A stretch of 40,146 nucleotides of DNA from Lishizhenia sp. (GCA_007117355.1 SKGS01000047.1:1-40146), one strand, 5' to 3'; positions 8,959-17,759 are shown, counted from the stretch's first letter. Numbers and translations are program-made. The notes: generated by a model not told the origin, from the letters alone.

Positions 8959-10479
8959 ATGAAACGATTAGTTCTTCTGACTTTAATTTTATTTTCCTTC
9001 ACAGTTGTCAATGCTCAGCAGTTGAAATTCAAAATCGCTGGCGTTCCAGACACAACAATTCATCTCGTAAAATATGTTGGTAAAAAATTATTTTACGCAG
9101 ATACAGCAGAAATAAAAAGGGGAGTGGTTTCATTTGACGGTTCCAAACAATCACCTGGTATTTTAGCAATTTTAATGCCTGACCAAAAATATTTTGAGTT
9201 TATTCACAACAATGAAGATGTTCATATTGAAACAAAAGCGCCTGACTTTATCGGAAATATGACCATTAAGAAATCGAAAGAGAATCAAGTTTTTTACAAT
9301 TACATCAGACAGTTAAAACAAAATCAAGAAGAGTCTAATATTTTGGTTGCTCAAAGAGATGCTTTACCTGAAAGTGACACGGAAAAGCGTGAGGCATTAA
9401 CGCGACAAATTAAAGCTCTTGGAGATAGAGTCGTTGGCTACCAAAAAAGTATGGTTGCGGAAAACCAAGGTTTACTAGTGGCTAAAATCATTAACATGTC
9501 GATTGAAATTGATATTCCAGAACCTGAAGACCCAACAGACAGCACCTTTAAATACCGATATTTTAGAGATCATTTTTTTGACCACGTTGACTTTAACGAT
9601 GACAGATTAGTAAATACGCCTGTAATACAACGTAAGCTTGATTATTTTTTATCTCCTCAAATGTTGATTCAACATCCAGATACTTTAATCAAATATGTTG
9701 GAAACGTTGTTGACCGCACTCCTAAAGGAACTAATATGTATAAGTTTTTTGTGTCACAAGCTACTTCATATTTTGAGAAATCAAAAATCATGGGAATGGA
9801 CAAGGCGGCTGTTGTTTTTATAGATCGATATTTCTGTCAAAAAGATGAAGATGAAAACTACTTGGCATTTTGGATGGACGCAGAGAAGTTGGACGACCTT
9901 TGCAAGGACAATAAAGTAAGGTTGCGATTAGTTCAAGGGGAAGTGCCACCAAATTTAATTCTAACAGATACCACCAGTAAAAATTGGATTGACTTTCATA
10001 GTCTCGAAAATGATTACGTGATTCTTTATTTTTGGGATCCAAATTGTGGTCATTGTAAAAAAGAAATACCAAAACTTGGAAAACTATACGATGAAAAACT
10101 GAAAGATAGAAACGTTGAAGTTTTTGCTGTTGGTAAGGCTACAGGCGATGATTTTAAAGCTTGGAAGAAAATCATTAGAGAGAAAAAACTGTCATTCATA
10201 AATGTTGGAGTTACAAAGGAAATCTATGACATAGCCAAAAAAGATCCGTATGAATTAATCCCTTCTAAAACGACATTGGCATCATTGAATTATCAAGAAA
10301 CGTATGACATTTACTCAACGCCAAGAGTTTGGATACTTGATAAAGACAAAAAAATTATAGGAAAAAATCTTGGAATTTCTCAATTAGAAGATTATTTGGA
10401 TAAAATTCAAGGATTTGAAGATGCGCCAAAATTATTCCCTGTTGAAGAAAAAGAAGCAACAAAAACGCCTTCAAACTAA
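8959..10479 (+). CDS. Periplasmic thioredoxin-like (TlpA-type) protein with DUF4369/DUF5106-like N-region
   Basis: A 506-residue exported protein with a signal peptide (MKRLVLLTLILFSFTVVNAQ). Residues about 22-110 resemble the DUF4369 beta-domain (FKIAGVPDTTIHLVKYVGKKLFYADTAEI), and about 130-330 a helical DUF5106-like segment. A C-terminal thioredoxin fold from about 325 carries the redox motif CGHC (363-366, in WDPNCGHCKKEIPKL) and a later conserved segment with the cis-proline position (IYSTPRVWILD). It is expected to act as a thiol-disulfide reductase or oxidoreductase in the periplasm; the partner is unknown. The next gene starts 21 nt downstream, so co-transcription is likely. A related protein at 24862 lacks the CXXC. 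Confidence 0.87.
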   Translation: MKRLVLLTLILFSFTVVNAQQLKFKIAGVPDTTIHLVKYVGKKLFYADTAEIKRGVVSFDGSKQSPGILAILMPDQKYFEFIHNNEDVHIETKAPDFIGNMTIKKSKENQVFYNYIRQLKQNQEESNILVAQRDALPESDTEKREALTRQIKALGDRVVGYQKSMVAENQGLLVAKIINMSIEIDIPEPEDPTDSTFKYRYFRDHFFDHVDFNDDRLVNTPVIQRKLDYFLSPQMLIQHPDTLIKYVGNVVDRTPKGTNMYKFFVSQATSYFEKSKIMGMDKAAVVFIDRYFCQKDEDENYLAFWMDAEKLDDLCKDNKVRLRLVQGEVPPNLILTDTTSKNWIDFHSLENDYVILYFWDPNCGHCKKEIPKLGKLYDEKLKDRNVEVFAVGKATGDDFKAWKKIIREKKLSFINVGVTKEIYDIAKKDPYELIPSKTTLASLNYQETYDIYSTPRVWILDKDKKIIGKNLGISQLEDYLDKIQGFEDAPKLFPVEEKEATKTPSN

Positions 10480-10500
10480 GACTTAATTAATCATTTTTTC

Positions 10501-11490
10501 ATGGGGGAGGAAGATAAAACTAAAGGCAAATCGTGGATTCAAAAGCTCAAAGGAGAAGAGGATTTCACTTCGTTGCTGTATGTTATTATATTCACGATTG
10601 TTGCAACGTTTCCAGTTTTTATTTTGGTGTATCGTTACATGCCTTCTGTCATTCTTCCTTTTGGCGCTAACGGCTGGAGAATTGATGATATTCTATTATT
10701 TACCTTTTTATTCATTGTCTTTTTTGGTGTTATATCAAAGTTTCGCACCTTTTTTATCTATGTTGGATTACTCTCGTTTTTAGGTATAACCATCCTCAAT
10801 TTCTCTGGTTATTATACGTTAGAAAATTTATACTACGACTACAATAAAATTTTGTATAATCTTGGAGATGAGAGTTTAGAAAAACGTTTTTTTGTTCGAA
10901 ATGAAGTATTTAGACAAGAAGAAGAACTTAGAAAGGCGATTGACTACAATAATCCAATAGTGGTAAATTGGGCAAGAAACAAGGCGACTTCTAATTTTCA
11001 AGAGTATGCTGAGTTAATTCGAGATAGAAGGATAGTTCAGTTTTTTTCCATTTTCAAAGAAATACGTTCAAGATGGGTGTATGTGTTTGACCCTATGGGA
11101 GAAGATTATTTTTCCATGGCTAGTGAAACAATTCAACAGCTTGAATACAACGATCTTTTTAAGGGAGATTGCGATGATTATTCCATCTTAATGGCAGCTA
11201 CAATAAGAGCGATAGGTGGAGAAGTGCGTTTGGTCAGAACCAATGTTTTACGATCCGACGGAACAACGATAGGTCATTTGTACCCAGAAGTGCGTATTGG
11301 AGATAAAAAGGATTTGGATAATATTGCTCATGTTATGCGAACGGTGCTCTTTCCAGAAGAAATTGGAAATCGACCAATTCGTTATTACCAAGACGCAAGA
11401 GGCGATGTTTGGTTGAATTTTGATTACAATGACCACTACCCCGGTGGAAGATATCAAAGTGATATTCGTGTTAGTGAAATGAGAATATAA
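10501..11490 (+). CDS. Membrane-anchored transglutaminase-like protein
   Basis: A 329-residue protein with a short cytoplasmic N-terminus and three predicted membrane segments (about residues 25-47, 60-78 and 82-103). A transglutaminase-like domain follows. The putative catalytic triad is visible: Cys224 in KGDCDDYSILMAA, His259 in GHLYPEVRIG and an Asp in WLNFDYNDHYPGG (about Asp308). In bacteria this fold covers peptidases and other acyl-transfer enzymes rather than true cross-linkers, so the reaction is open. It is probably co-transcribed with the TlpA-like gene 21 nt upstream. No hairpin lies immediately after it. Confidence 0.8.
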   Translation: MGEEDKTKGKSWIQKLKGEEDFTSLLYVIIFTIVATFPVFILVYRYMPSVILPFGANGWRIDDILLFTFLFIVFFGVISKFRTFFIYVGLLSFLGITILNFSGYYTLENLYYDYNKILYNLGDESLEKRFFVRNEVFRQEEELRKAIDYNNPIVVNWARNKATSNFQEYAELIRDRRIVQFFSIFKEIRSRWVYVFDPMGEDYFSMASETIQQLEYNDLFKGDCDDYSILMAATIRAIGGEVRLVRTNVLRSDGTTIGHLYPEVRIGDKKDLDNIAHVMRTVLFPEEIGNRPIRYYQDARGDVWLNFDYNDHYPGGRYQSDIRVSEMRI

Positions 11491-11823
11491 CCCGATTTAT
11501 TCATGTATTTAATTTTGAAGCTATTTTAGGCACAAGACACGATGGAATATAAATATATTTCGAGAGTCTTGTAACGACAAATAGGTCAAAATTAAATCAA
11601 AATCTCGATGAAAAATACGTGCCCAAAATAGGGTTAGACTAAAAAAGACAAAAACAACAGCTAATGCATTGTATTTCTGTTTTTTAAATTTCCAACAGCA
11701 TCAGATTGGTGAATAATTCGGGATAAGCGTTCTGAAAAGTATAATGCTACAAGATAAAACCATAAAAAGGGTCGCGTGAGCAACCCTTTTAACAACAAAC
11801 AACAACAAACCCAAAACACTATG
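11491..11823. other. Gene-free gap with nested inverted repeats
   Basis: About 330 nt between convergent genes. No ORF with coding character is seen. It holds an inverted repeat of 13-nt arms (CTATTTTAGGCAC at 11521 and GTGCCCAAAATAG at 11619, 12 of 13 complementary). A smaller one lies inside it (AAGAC at 11534 / GTCTT at 11566), and a terminator hairpin sits at 11765-11790. The nested repeats suggest a structured transcript or a remnant; the function is unknown. Confidence 0.5.
11765..11790 (-). terminator. Terminator hairpin downstream of glucosaminidase gene
   Basis: The stem AAAAGGGT / ACCCTTTT encloses a small inner GC pairing. On the minus strand it lies 33 nt after the glucosaminidase stop and ends in TTTTT. 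It could work in both directions between the convergent genes. Confidence 0.8.
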
Positions 11824-12792
11824 CTATCTCAGGTGTATAACTTCCCCTTTTTGCAAAGCAAAGGTTGGAGAAGAAATGGCATTAATTTGCATTAGATTCC
11901 TCAATTTTAAACCGTATTCTTGACTTAACTCCCATATTTCACTATCGGAATCGAGCTTTACTTTATTTAAAGATTTTTTAGACCTATTTCTTTTTGGCGT
12001 GATGTAAACAATATCTCCTTCCACTAAATGGTCTTTATTAGGAGGGAAATCATTGTATTTATGTAACTGTCTCAAGGTCATCCCTAATTCTAATGATAAT
12101 TGATAAAAAGTGTCACCTTCACGAGCAATGACATATTTTGTTCTATTCGTATTGGTAACAACTTCTCTTCTTTTGACTTTCGTATTACTATTATTACTCT
12201 CCAAAACCGGATTCTTCTTTGTTGTTTCTGTCAAAGATTTCTCTGCAATCAATTCTGTGTTAGGGACAAAATCTTGATGGTCTAACGCATCTAAATTGTA
12301 CCTTTCTATTAAGTCTATCAAACGTTTCGCATATTTTGGGTTTGTTGCATAACCCGCAGCTTTCAACCCATGTGCCCAACCAGCATAATCAGTGATTTCT
12401 AACTGAAATAAACTGCCATATCTTGGACGCGAGGTCAAAAATAAACTATGGTCTTCATAGGACATTTCAGCGGAAGGATATTTTCTGAAACACTCATTTT
12501 TTGCGTCATCATCCTTGTAGATTTTGGCGCCCTCCCAACCATGGCATTTGATGCCGAAGTGATTGTTTGCTTTAACGGCCAATTCAGAGTTGCCAAATGA
12601 ACTTTCTAAAATTCCCTGAGCCATGGTGATGCTTGCTGGAATTTTGTGACTGTGCATTTGACGAATAGCAATTTCTTTCCATTGCTCAATATAATCCTCT
12701 ACTGTCGTTTTAGCATTTGCCAACACCGCATTTGAAAATAATAGTCCTGAAAAAATGACGAGCAATTTGAATTTCATCGTTTTCTTTTTCAT
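11824..12792 (-). CDS. Secreted N-acetylglucosaminidase with two LysM domains
   Basis: A 322-residue cell-wall hydrolase. Residues 1-26 form a signal peptide (KFKLLVIFSGLLFSNAVLANA). Residues about 30-175 are a glucosaminidase domain (FlgJ/LytG type) with the catalytic-region glutamate Glu63 in ITMAQGILESSFGNS, followed by NNHFGIKCHGW and YGSLFQLEITDYAGWAHGLKAAGYAT. Two LysM-type peptidoglycan-binding modules follow (about 219-266, with REGDTFYQLSLELGM; and about 277-322, with WELSQEYGLKLRNLM). It should cleave the glycan backbone in the periplasm during wall remodelling. It lies 90 nt downstream of the ACC deaminase-like gene on the same strand and ends at its own terminator. Confidence 0.93.
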   Translation of the reverse strand: MKKKTMKFKLLVIFSGLLFSNAVLANAKTTVEDYIEQWKEIAIRQMHSHKIPASITMAQGILESSFGNSELAVKANNHFGIKCHGWEGAKIYKDDDAKNECFRKYPSAEMSYEDHSLFLTSRPRYGSLFQLEITDYAGWAHGLKAAGYATNPKYAKRLIDLIERYNLDALDHQDFVPNTELIAEKSLTETTKKNPVLESNNSNTKVKRREVVTNTNRTKYVIAREGDTFYQLSLELGMTLRQLHKYNDFPPNKDHLVEGDIVYITPKRNRSKKSLNKVKLDSDSEIWELSQEYGLKLRNLMQINAISSPTFALQKGEVIHLR

Positions 12793-12882
12793 CTTGTTAC
12801 GATAGTGGATGTAATAAGTTTCATTTTTTTGTTGAAAACTTAATTCTTTTTGTTAAAAACTTGAAATTGGTCGAAAAAAGTT

Positions 12883-13791
12883 TCATTTTACTCCATTCCA
12901 ACCTTGAAGACCTCCAGTATGGATAAATAAAACAGTGGCGTCTTTTTCGATTTCATTTTTAGAAATTAAATCATATAAAGCGTAGAATGCCTTTCCTGTG
13001 TATATTGGGTCAAGCGGTAAATGGGTATTAGATTTTATTTTTTCCATGAACGAACGTAATTCATTGTCCCATTTTCCATACCCTCCAAAATGATAATTTT
13101 CGTGAACGGTTATTTTAGAAAGGTATTCATCTACTTCTTCTTCATCAAAGTAAAAATCAGCAAGTCGCTTTCTAATTTCTGATGAGATAATTCCTTTCCC
13201 TTTTAGGCTTGAAACAACATGTAACTTTGACTTTTCAGGACAAGAGAGAAGTAGTCCAGCTGCAGTTGTTCCAGTTCCTGCTGCTACAAAAATATGGTCA
13301 AATACTTGAGGGATTTCTTTAAGAATTTCTTGGCAACCAATTACGCCATGATAGCAGGCTCCTCCTTCAGGAATTATCAAATAATCATTGTAGGAGTTTT
13401 TTGTACATTGCAACGACTCATAATCATTTCGCATTTTGTAAGCTTCTCTGCTGACAAAATGTAGCTCCATGCCATAAGAAGAACAAGCTTTCAGTGTTTC
13501 GTTACTCTCAGGGGTAAGTTCTTCACCTCTTACTACACCTATACTTTTAAAACCATGGATTTGTGCGGCTTTTGCTGTGGCAACAAGATGATTAGAATAA
13601 GCACCGCCGTACGTGTAAATTCCAGTTTTTCCTTTATGCTTCGCAGCCTCAAAGGCATATTTTAACTTACGCCATTTGTTACCAGAAATTACCTCGTCAA
13701 TTTTATCATCACGCTTAACAAATATTTCTCGATGTGATCCATCAGCTAAGGTTATAGTGATTGATTCTAGACAAGAAAGCTCTGTTTTCAT
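12883..13791 (-). CDS. ACC deaminase / D-cysteine desulfhydrase family PLP enzyme
   Basis: A 302-residue fold-type II PLP enzyme. The PLP lysine is in SGNKWRKLKYAFE (Lys39), followed by YGGAYSNHLVATA (61-73), the loop VAAGTGTTAAGLL, and the end motif FIHTGGLQGWNG. The family includes 1-aminocyclopropane-1-carboxylate deaminase and D-cysteine desulfhydrase; most bacterial members of this length and sequence type act on D-cysteine or an unknown amino acid, so the exact substrate is left open. The start is 9 nt after the stop of the FKBP lipoprotein gene, so the two are likely co-transcribed. Confidence 0.88.
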   Translation of the reverse strand: MKTELSCLESITITLADGSHREIFVKRDDKIDEVISGNKWRKLKYAFEAAKHKGKTGIYTYGGAYSNHLVATAKAAQIHGFKSIGVVRGEELTPESNETLKACSSYGMELHFVSREAYKMRNDYESLQCTKNSYNDYLIIPEGGACYHGVIGCQEILKEIPQVFDHIFVAAGTGTTAAGLLLSCPEKSKLHVVSSLKGKGIISSEIRKRLADFYFDEEEVDEYLSKITVHENYHFGGYGKWDNELRSFMEKIKSNTHLPLDPIYTGKAFYALYDLISKNEIEKDATVLFIHTGGLQGWNGVK

Positions 13792-13800
13792 TCTAAAAAC

Positions 13801-15177
13801 TTATCTACCTGTTAAGCTGCCTTGTTTGCCAAAATTGATTATTTCCATTTCAAAAACGAGTGTTTCATAAGGCGGGATGTTTTGGTTTCCATTTTCACCA
13901 TAAGCAAGGAAGTAAGGTAGATAAAGTTTGTATTTTCCTCCTTTTCTCATTTCTGGCACAGCCTCTTGCCATCCTTTTATTACACCTTGTAACGAAAAAG
14001 CTGGAACACCTCTGCCTTGAGAAGCACCTGCATAACTGTCCTCAATAACGTTTCCTTTTGAATCACGAAGGATATAGTGCGCTCTTACATCGCTTCCCGC
14101 CGGAACTTTATCTCCTGTTCCTTCTCTCAGTGTTTCAAGCACATATCCTGATTTCCCAACTCTAGTATTTGGTTTCTTTTTAGCTTCTGCAATTACTTGC
14201 TCTCCTTGTTTTTTTGCTGTGCCATGTAATTCATTTTGTTCTAACACTTTCGTAGAAATAAGAATTGCTGAATATGGCTGAATGATGTAACTAGTAGAGT
14301 TTCTATTAAGAAGTCCGTATTCTCCAAATCCAAGTTCGTAAGGTAAATAAAGTAAATATTCTCCTCCTACTTCCATGAAAGGTGCAGCTTCAACCCAACC
14401 ATTTGGAATAACAATATCATCTGTATTGATGATTTGAGAATTTATTTTATCGCTTCCCATTTCATCCACAAAAGTTGTTGTAATTGTGTCGCCTACAGCA
14501 TTCATTAACGTGTAAACAATTTGAAATTCTTTTGTAGGGTCGATTACTTCACCGTTGCCTGGAGCGAGTGTTTGAAGTACCCAACCTTTTTCTCCTTTAA
14601 TAATATCAGGTAGGTTATAAGCTTGGTTCATAAAACGCTTGCCTTTTGATTTTGACATGTCGTTATTGAAGTTCGCGACCATTTCAGACCTCTCTTGAAA
14701 AGGGATTAAAGTATCAACTTCTACCAAAGCTTGCGCAAAACCTTTTCTAGCAACCTCTAAATCAATTTCCTCCATTGCATCTTTTCCTTGTAGGTTTTTG
14801 CGTAACATTTCACCAAAAATAAATCCGTAACAGCTTGAAACAACAGCCATGTCGTGGAGTGTTGTGTCAATTTTTCCTCGCACTGCAAAGACTTCACCTA
14901 AGATAGTTTGGCAGGCTTTATCTATTGGCTCCTGCCCTGAAAGTCCGCTATGGAAACCTTCTTCTAGTGCTTCAGGAACAAGCACACGAAATTGCTCTGG
15001 CGGGAAATTATTAAAGTTTGCTCCAACATCTGCGCCTATACCATAAGAAATTCGGTCTTTAAAAGAGTTTAATTCTAAATCAGCATAAGGCCCTAGATTA
15101 TCCGAATTGTTTCCATTACATGATTGTAAGGTTGATCCGATTATTGCAATGATTAAAATGTAAATTAATGACTTCAT
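13801..15177 (-). CDS. FKBP-type peptidyl-prolyl isomerase lipoprotein, two PPIase domains
   Basis: A 458-residue lipoprotein with lipobox STLQSC (Cys20). Residues about 38-175 look like the helical FKBP N-terminal dimerisation domain (RISYGIGADVGANF, LVPEALEEGFHSGLSGQE). Two FKBP folds follow: about 200-310 (WVLQTLAPGNGEVID, IPNGWVEAAPFMEVGGEYLLYLPYELGFGE) and about 350-452 (YVLETLREGTGDKVPAGSDV, GVIKGWQEAVPEMRKGGKYKLYLPYFLAYGE). The C-terminal domain has the fuller catalytic set; the first is more diverged. It likely assists folding of periplasmic or outer-membrane proteins. It follows ftsY by 76 nt and precedes the ACC deaminase-like gene by 9 nt. Confidence 0.92.
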   Translation of the reverse strand: MKSLIYILIIAIIGSTLQSCNGNNSDNLGPYADLELNSFKDRISYGIGADVGANFNNFPPEQFRVLVPEALEEGFHSGLSGQEPIDKACQTILGEVFAVRGKIDTTLHDMAVVSSCYGFIFGEMLRKNLQGKDAMEEIDLEVARKGFAQALVEVDTLIPFQERSEMVANFNNDMSKSKGKRFMNQAYNLPDIIKGEKGWVLQTLAPGNGEVIDPTKEFQIVYTLMNAVGDTITTTFVDEMGSDKINSQIINTDDIVIPNGWVEAAPFMEVGGEYLLYLPYELGFGEYGLLNRNSTSYIIQPYSAILISTKVLEQNELHGTAKKQGEQVIAEAKKKPNTRVGKSGYVLETLREGTGDKVPAGSDVRAHYILRDSKGNVIEDSYAGASQGRGVPAFSLQGVIKGWQEAVPEMRKGGKYKLYLPYFLAYGENGNQNIPPYETLVFEMEIINFGKQGSLTGR

Positions 15178-15253
15178 CGATGTATAACTATTTTTGTATT
15201 TCGTTTATTGTAATTCGTATTTATTGGTCGAGCTTTAAGTAAAGTTTCTTTTT

Positions 15254-16210
15254 TTATTCTCCGAAAAGAGAGTTAACAAAGGTGCGTTTGTTAAACGGTT
15301 GAAGGTCATTTATTCCTTCTCCAACTCCAATGTACTTTACAGGAACTTTCATTTGATCCGAAATACCAATTACGACTCCACCTTTGGCCGTTCCATCCAA
15401 TTTGGTAATTGCAAGTGCATTGATATTTGTTGCAATAGAAAACTGTTTTGCCTGTTCGAAAGCATTTTGACCTGTAGAACCATCGAGGACAAGCAATACT
15501 TCATGAGGTGCACCTGGAACAACCTTATCCATCACTCTGCGAATTTTAGATAACTCATTCATTAAGTTAACTTTATTGTGAAGTCGCCCGGCAGTATCAA
15601 TAATTGCAACATCAGCCCCTTTTGCTTTGGCTGCCTGAAGTGTATCAAACGCAACAGATGCAGGGTCAGCATTCATACCTTGTTGAACAATTGGAACTCC
15701 TACTCTTTCTGACCAAATAATTAATTGGTCAACCGCTGCGGCACGAAATGTATCTGCTGCACCAAGGACAACCTTTTTGTCCATTTGCTTAAATTGATTC
15801 GCAAGTTTTCCGATGGTTGTGGTTTTCCCAACGCCATTCACTCCTACAACCATAATGACATGCGGGTTTCCGTCTGGATGTTTTGGAAGTTCATATTCTG
15901 CGTCAGAAGTATTGTTTTCTTCTAAAAGTTTTGCTATTTCTTCTCTCAGGATGTTTTGTAGTTCGCTTGCACCAACATATTTATCTTTGGAAACACGCGC
16001 TTCAATACGTTCGATAATTCTCAAGGTTGTTTCTACACCAACATCAGAGGAGATTAGCACCTCTTCCAATTCATCTAGAACCTCATCATCTACTTTAGAT
16101 TTACCAACAACCGTTCTGGTAAGTTTGGATAAGAAACTTTCTTTAGTTTTTTCTAAACCTTCGTCAAGTTTTTTCTTTTTATCCTTTGAAAAAAAATCGA
16201 ATAACCCCAT
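15254..16210 (-). CDS. ftsY: Signal recognition particle receptor FtsY
   Basis: A 318-residue SRP GTPase, the short form without a long acidic A domain. The N-terminal amphipathic start (MGLFDFFSKDKKKKLDEGL) is typical. The N domain includes LEEVLISSDVGVETT. The G domain carries the P-loop VGVNGVGKTTTIGKLANQ, then LGAADTFRAAAVDQL, the DTAGRLHNK motif, TKLDGTAKGG and the closing GEGINDLQPF. It docks ribosome-SRP complexes at the inner membrane. It is part of the rpmB-rpmG-DUF4295-ftsY series common in Bacteroidota, linking ribosomal proteins with membrane targeting. Confidence 0.98.
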   Translation of the reverse strand: MGLFDFFSKDKKKKLDEGLEKTKESFLSKLTRTVVGKSKVDDEVLDELEEVLISSDVGVETTLRIIERIEARVSKDKYVGASELQNILREEIAKLLEENNTSDAEYELPKHPDGNPHVIMVVGVNGVGKTTTIGKLANQFKQMDKKVVLGAADTFRAAAVDQLIIWSERVGVPIVQQGMNADPASVAFDTLQAAKAKGADVAIIDTAGRLHNKVNLMNELSKIRRVMDKVVPGAPHEVLLVLDGSTGQNAFEQAKQFSIATNINALAITKLDGTAKGGVVIGISDQMKVPVKYIGVGEGINDLQPFNKRTFVNSLFGE

Positions 16211-16281
16211 GTTTATAAATTACAAAAAGCTTCCAACCTAATTAAAGGAAAGAAGCTTCAAATGAAAGAAATAACAATCAA

Positions 16282-16434
16282 TTAGTTTTTATCAAACCAA
16301 CTTTTCACATTGTCATTGTGAACAATTTCTTCTCTAAATGAGTAAGAACCTTTATCAGTTTTTACCATTTTAATAACTTTTGTATGCTCTTTTCCGCCAC
16401 CAGTTTGTAACGAAGCTACTGTTTTCTTAGCCAT
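16282..16434 (-). CDS. DUF4295 small basic protein
   Basis: This gene is absent from the ORF track because it is only 50 codons. The minus strand from the ATG at 16434 reads MAKKTVASLQTGGGKEHTKV and ends KSWFDKN. It matches the DUF4295 family, which is found between rpmG and ftsY in Bacteroidota. It is small and lysine-rich, so a ribosome-associated role is a reasonable inference, but the function is not established as far as I know. It is 8 nt downstream of rpmG and 71 nt upstream of ftsY. Confidence 0.9.
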   Translation of the reverse strand: MAKKTVASLQTGGGKEHTKVIKMVKTDKGSYSFREEIVHNDNVKSWFDKN

Positions 16435-16442
16435 AACTTAAA

Positions 16443-16631
16443 TTATTTAATTTCTTTATGAATCGTGTATTTTTTCAGGATAGGATTAAATTTTTTAATC
16501 TCCATTCTGTCTGGTGTATTTTTTCTATTCTTCGTTGTAATATAACGAGAAGTTCCAGGTTTACCAGAATCTTTGTGCTCAGTACACTCCAAAATTACCT
16601 GAATTCTATTTCCTTTACTTTTCTTTGCCAT
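16443..16631 (-). CDS. rpmG: 50S ribosomal protein L33, zinc-free form
   Basis: A 62-residue L33, recognised by [30 protein letters not shown] and [19 protein letters not shown]. It has a single cysteine, so it lacks the two CXXC pairs of zinc-binding L33 and should be the zinc-independent type. It lies 43 nt after rpmB and 8 nt before the DUF4295 gene. Confidence 0.97.
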   Translation of the reverse strand: MAKKSKGNRIQVILECTEHKDSGKPGTSRYITTKNRKNTPDRMEIKKFNPILKKYTIHKEIK

Positions 16632-16674
16632 TTCTCTTCTTGATTAACTAAAACTTTTTCAGTTTTGGTTTATT

Positions 16675-16911
16675 CTACTTTAAAAATCCTTTTGCACGTG
16701 CGTCTTTCACACAAGCAGAAATACCCTTTTTGTTGATAGTTCTTAATGCTGATGTTGAAATTTTCAACGTAATATACTTATCTTCTTCAGGAAGGAAGAA
16801 TTTTTTCGTTATTAAATTAGGGTAGAACTTACGCTTAGTTCTTCTTTTAGAGTGAGAAACATTGTTCCCAACCATTACCTTTTTTCCTGTTAACTGACAA
16901 ACTCGTGACAT
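16675..16911 (-). CDS. rpmB: 50S ribosomal protein L28, zinc-free form
   Basis: A 78-residue L28 with the family start [20 protein letters not shown] and the continuation [22 protein letters not shown]. Only the first cysteine of the N-terminal pair is present, indicating the zinc-independent form, in keeping with the neighbouring L33. It is the first gene of the rpmB-rpmG-DUF4295-ftsY cluster. Confidence 0.97.
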   Translation of the reverse strand: MSRVCQLTGKKVMVGNNVSHSKRRTKRKFYPNLITKKFFLPEEDKYITLKISTSALRTINKKGISACVKDARAKGFLK

Positions 16912-17113
16912 AATCTTATATATTGCTAATTACAAAAGCGGGTGCAAAGAAAAGCATTATTTGATTAATTGCAAAGGAATACTTTACTTTTTTCTTTTGA
17001 GGATGCAAAATTAATTAAAAATTGGTTTGGAAGGAATGAATGTTGGTTGTTTTTTTGAGGGATGTTATTTTTTTTGAAGGCTGTAAGGGCGGTTTTTAAA
17101 GGTGGGTTTGTGT

Positions 17114-17155
17114 GGTCGTTGTATGGGCGTATTGCAATATGCCCATACAACGACC
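17114..17155. repeat. 42-nt palindrome, family copy 1
   Basis: The left half reads GGTCGTTGTATGGGCGTATT and the right half is its complement, apart from one G/T position that would form a G·U pair in RNA. The core TTGTATGGGCGTAT recurs in the 38-nt palindrome at 31798-31835, also beside a G/T-rich tract. Confidence 0.85.
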
Positions 17156-17358
17156 CTGCATTTTGGAATTACTGACTGAAATCAACCTAAAGCCTCCATT
17201 ATCTAATGCATAAGCCGCAAGACTTACCATAAGCTCACAACTGTTATTTCCATTCAACCATCTCTTGCTTCAGTAAATTTTTCAAAACAAAATCGAGTTT
17301 TCAATTAACATTTTTCCATCAAACTTTTGTTTATTTAGATTGTTTATAAATAAATGTA

Positions 17359-17366
17359 TAATTTTG
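17359..17366 (+). promoter_or_regulatory. Candidate promoter of SufT-like gene
   Basis: TAATTTTG matches TAnnTTTG 20 nt before the ATG at 17387. A TTG lies 16 nt upstream (17340-17342), slightly closer than the usual 17-23 nt. Confidence 0.45.
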
Positions 17367-17386
17367 TTTTTCGAAAGTAGTGAAAT

Positions 17387-17698
17387 ATGAGTAATCAAGA
17401 TTTAGAAGATAAAATAATAGAGGCTTTAAAAACCATTTATGATCCAGAAATACCGGTGGATATTTATGAGTTAGGTTTGATATATGAGGTTAAAATTTCT
17501 CCTGAGAAAAATGTGGATATTGAGATGACGCTTACCTCACCAAACTGCCCGGTTGCCGAGACACTGCCAAAAGAGGTGGAAGATAAAGTTGCATCTGTGG
17601 AAACAGTTCAGTCTGCCGTAGTCAATATTGTTTTCGATCCGCCTTGGGATAAGGATATGATGAGTGAAGAAGCAAAGCTGGAGTTAGGCTTTTTATAA
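17387..17698 (+). CDS. MIP18/DUF59 family protein, SufT-like Fe-S assembly factor
   Basis: A 103-residue protein of the MIP18 (DUF59) family. Family motifs are visible: IIEALKTIYDPEIPVDIYELGLIYEV, the substrate-cysteine motif LTSPNCPVAETLP (Cys51) and the ending VFDPPWDKDMMSEEAKLELGF. SufT and related proteins help mature iron-sulfur proteins, while PaaD relatives act in phenylacetate degradation. With no paa genes nearby, the SufT-type role is preferred. It stands alone, with no suf genes in the window, and ends at a strong hairpin. Confidence 0.9.
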   Translation: MSNQDLEDKIIEALKTIYDPEIPVDIYELGLIYEVKISPEKNVDIEMTLTSPNCPVAETLPKEVEDKVASVETVQSAVVNIVFDPPWDKDMMSEEAKLELGFL

Positions 17699-17736
17699 GA
17701 TTAGCCTACTCTTTTTCAAAACTTAAATAATATACA

Positions 17737-17759
17737 AAAGGTCGGTTTACCCGACCTTT
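17737..17759. terminator. Bidirectional terminator hairpin
   Basis: A perfect 9-bp stem (AAAGGTCGG / CCGACCTTT) with a 5-nt loop, placed between the SufT-like stop and the convergent small lipoprotein gene. The A-run and T-run flanks suit termination from both sides. Confidence 0.85.

Larger units (their letters stand above)
16912..17386. other. Divergent intergenic region with G/T-rich tract and palindrome
   Basis: About 475 nt between divergent rpmB and the SufT-like gene. It holds a G/T-rich plus-strand tract (about 17035-17113), the 42-nt palindrome at 17114-17155, and a short stretch after it with no convincing gene. The minus-strand ORF 16965-17150 in the track is the translation of the palindrome and the tract and looks non-coding. 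The promoters of both flanking genes must lie here. Confidence 0.6.

Noticed and set aside
8959-11490. A biosynthetic or defence role for the TlpA-like and transglutaminase-like pair
   Set aside because: Both are common single-enzyme families, and no substrate peptide, transporter or nuclease gene adjoins them.
16965-17150. Minus-strand ORF in the rpmB/SufT gap
   Set aside because: Low-complexity translation of a G/T-rich tract and palindrome with no family resemblance.
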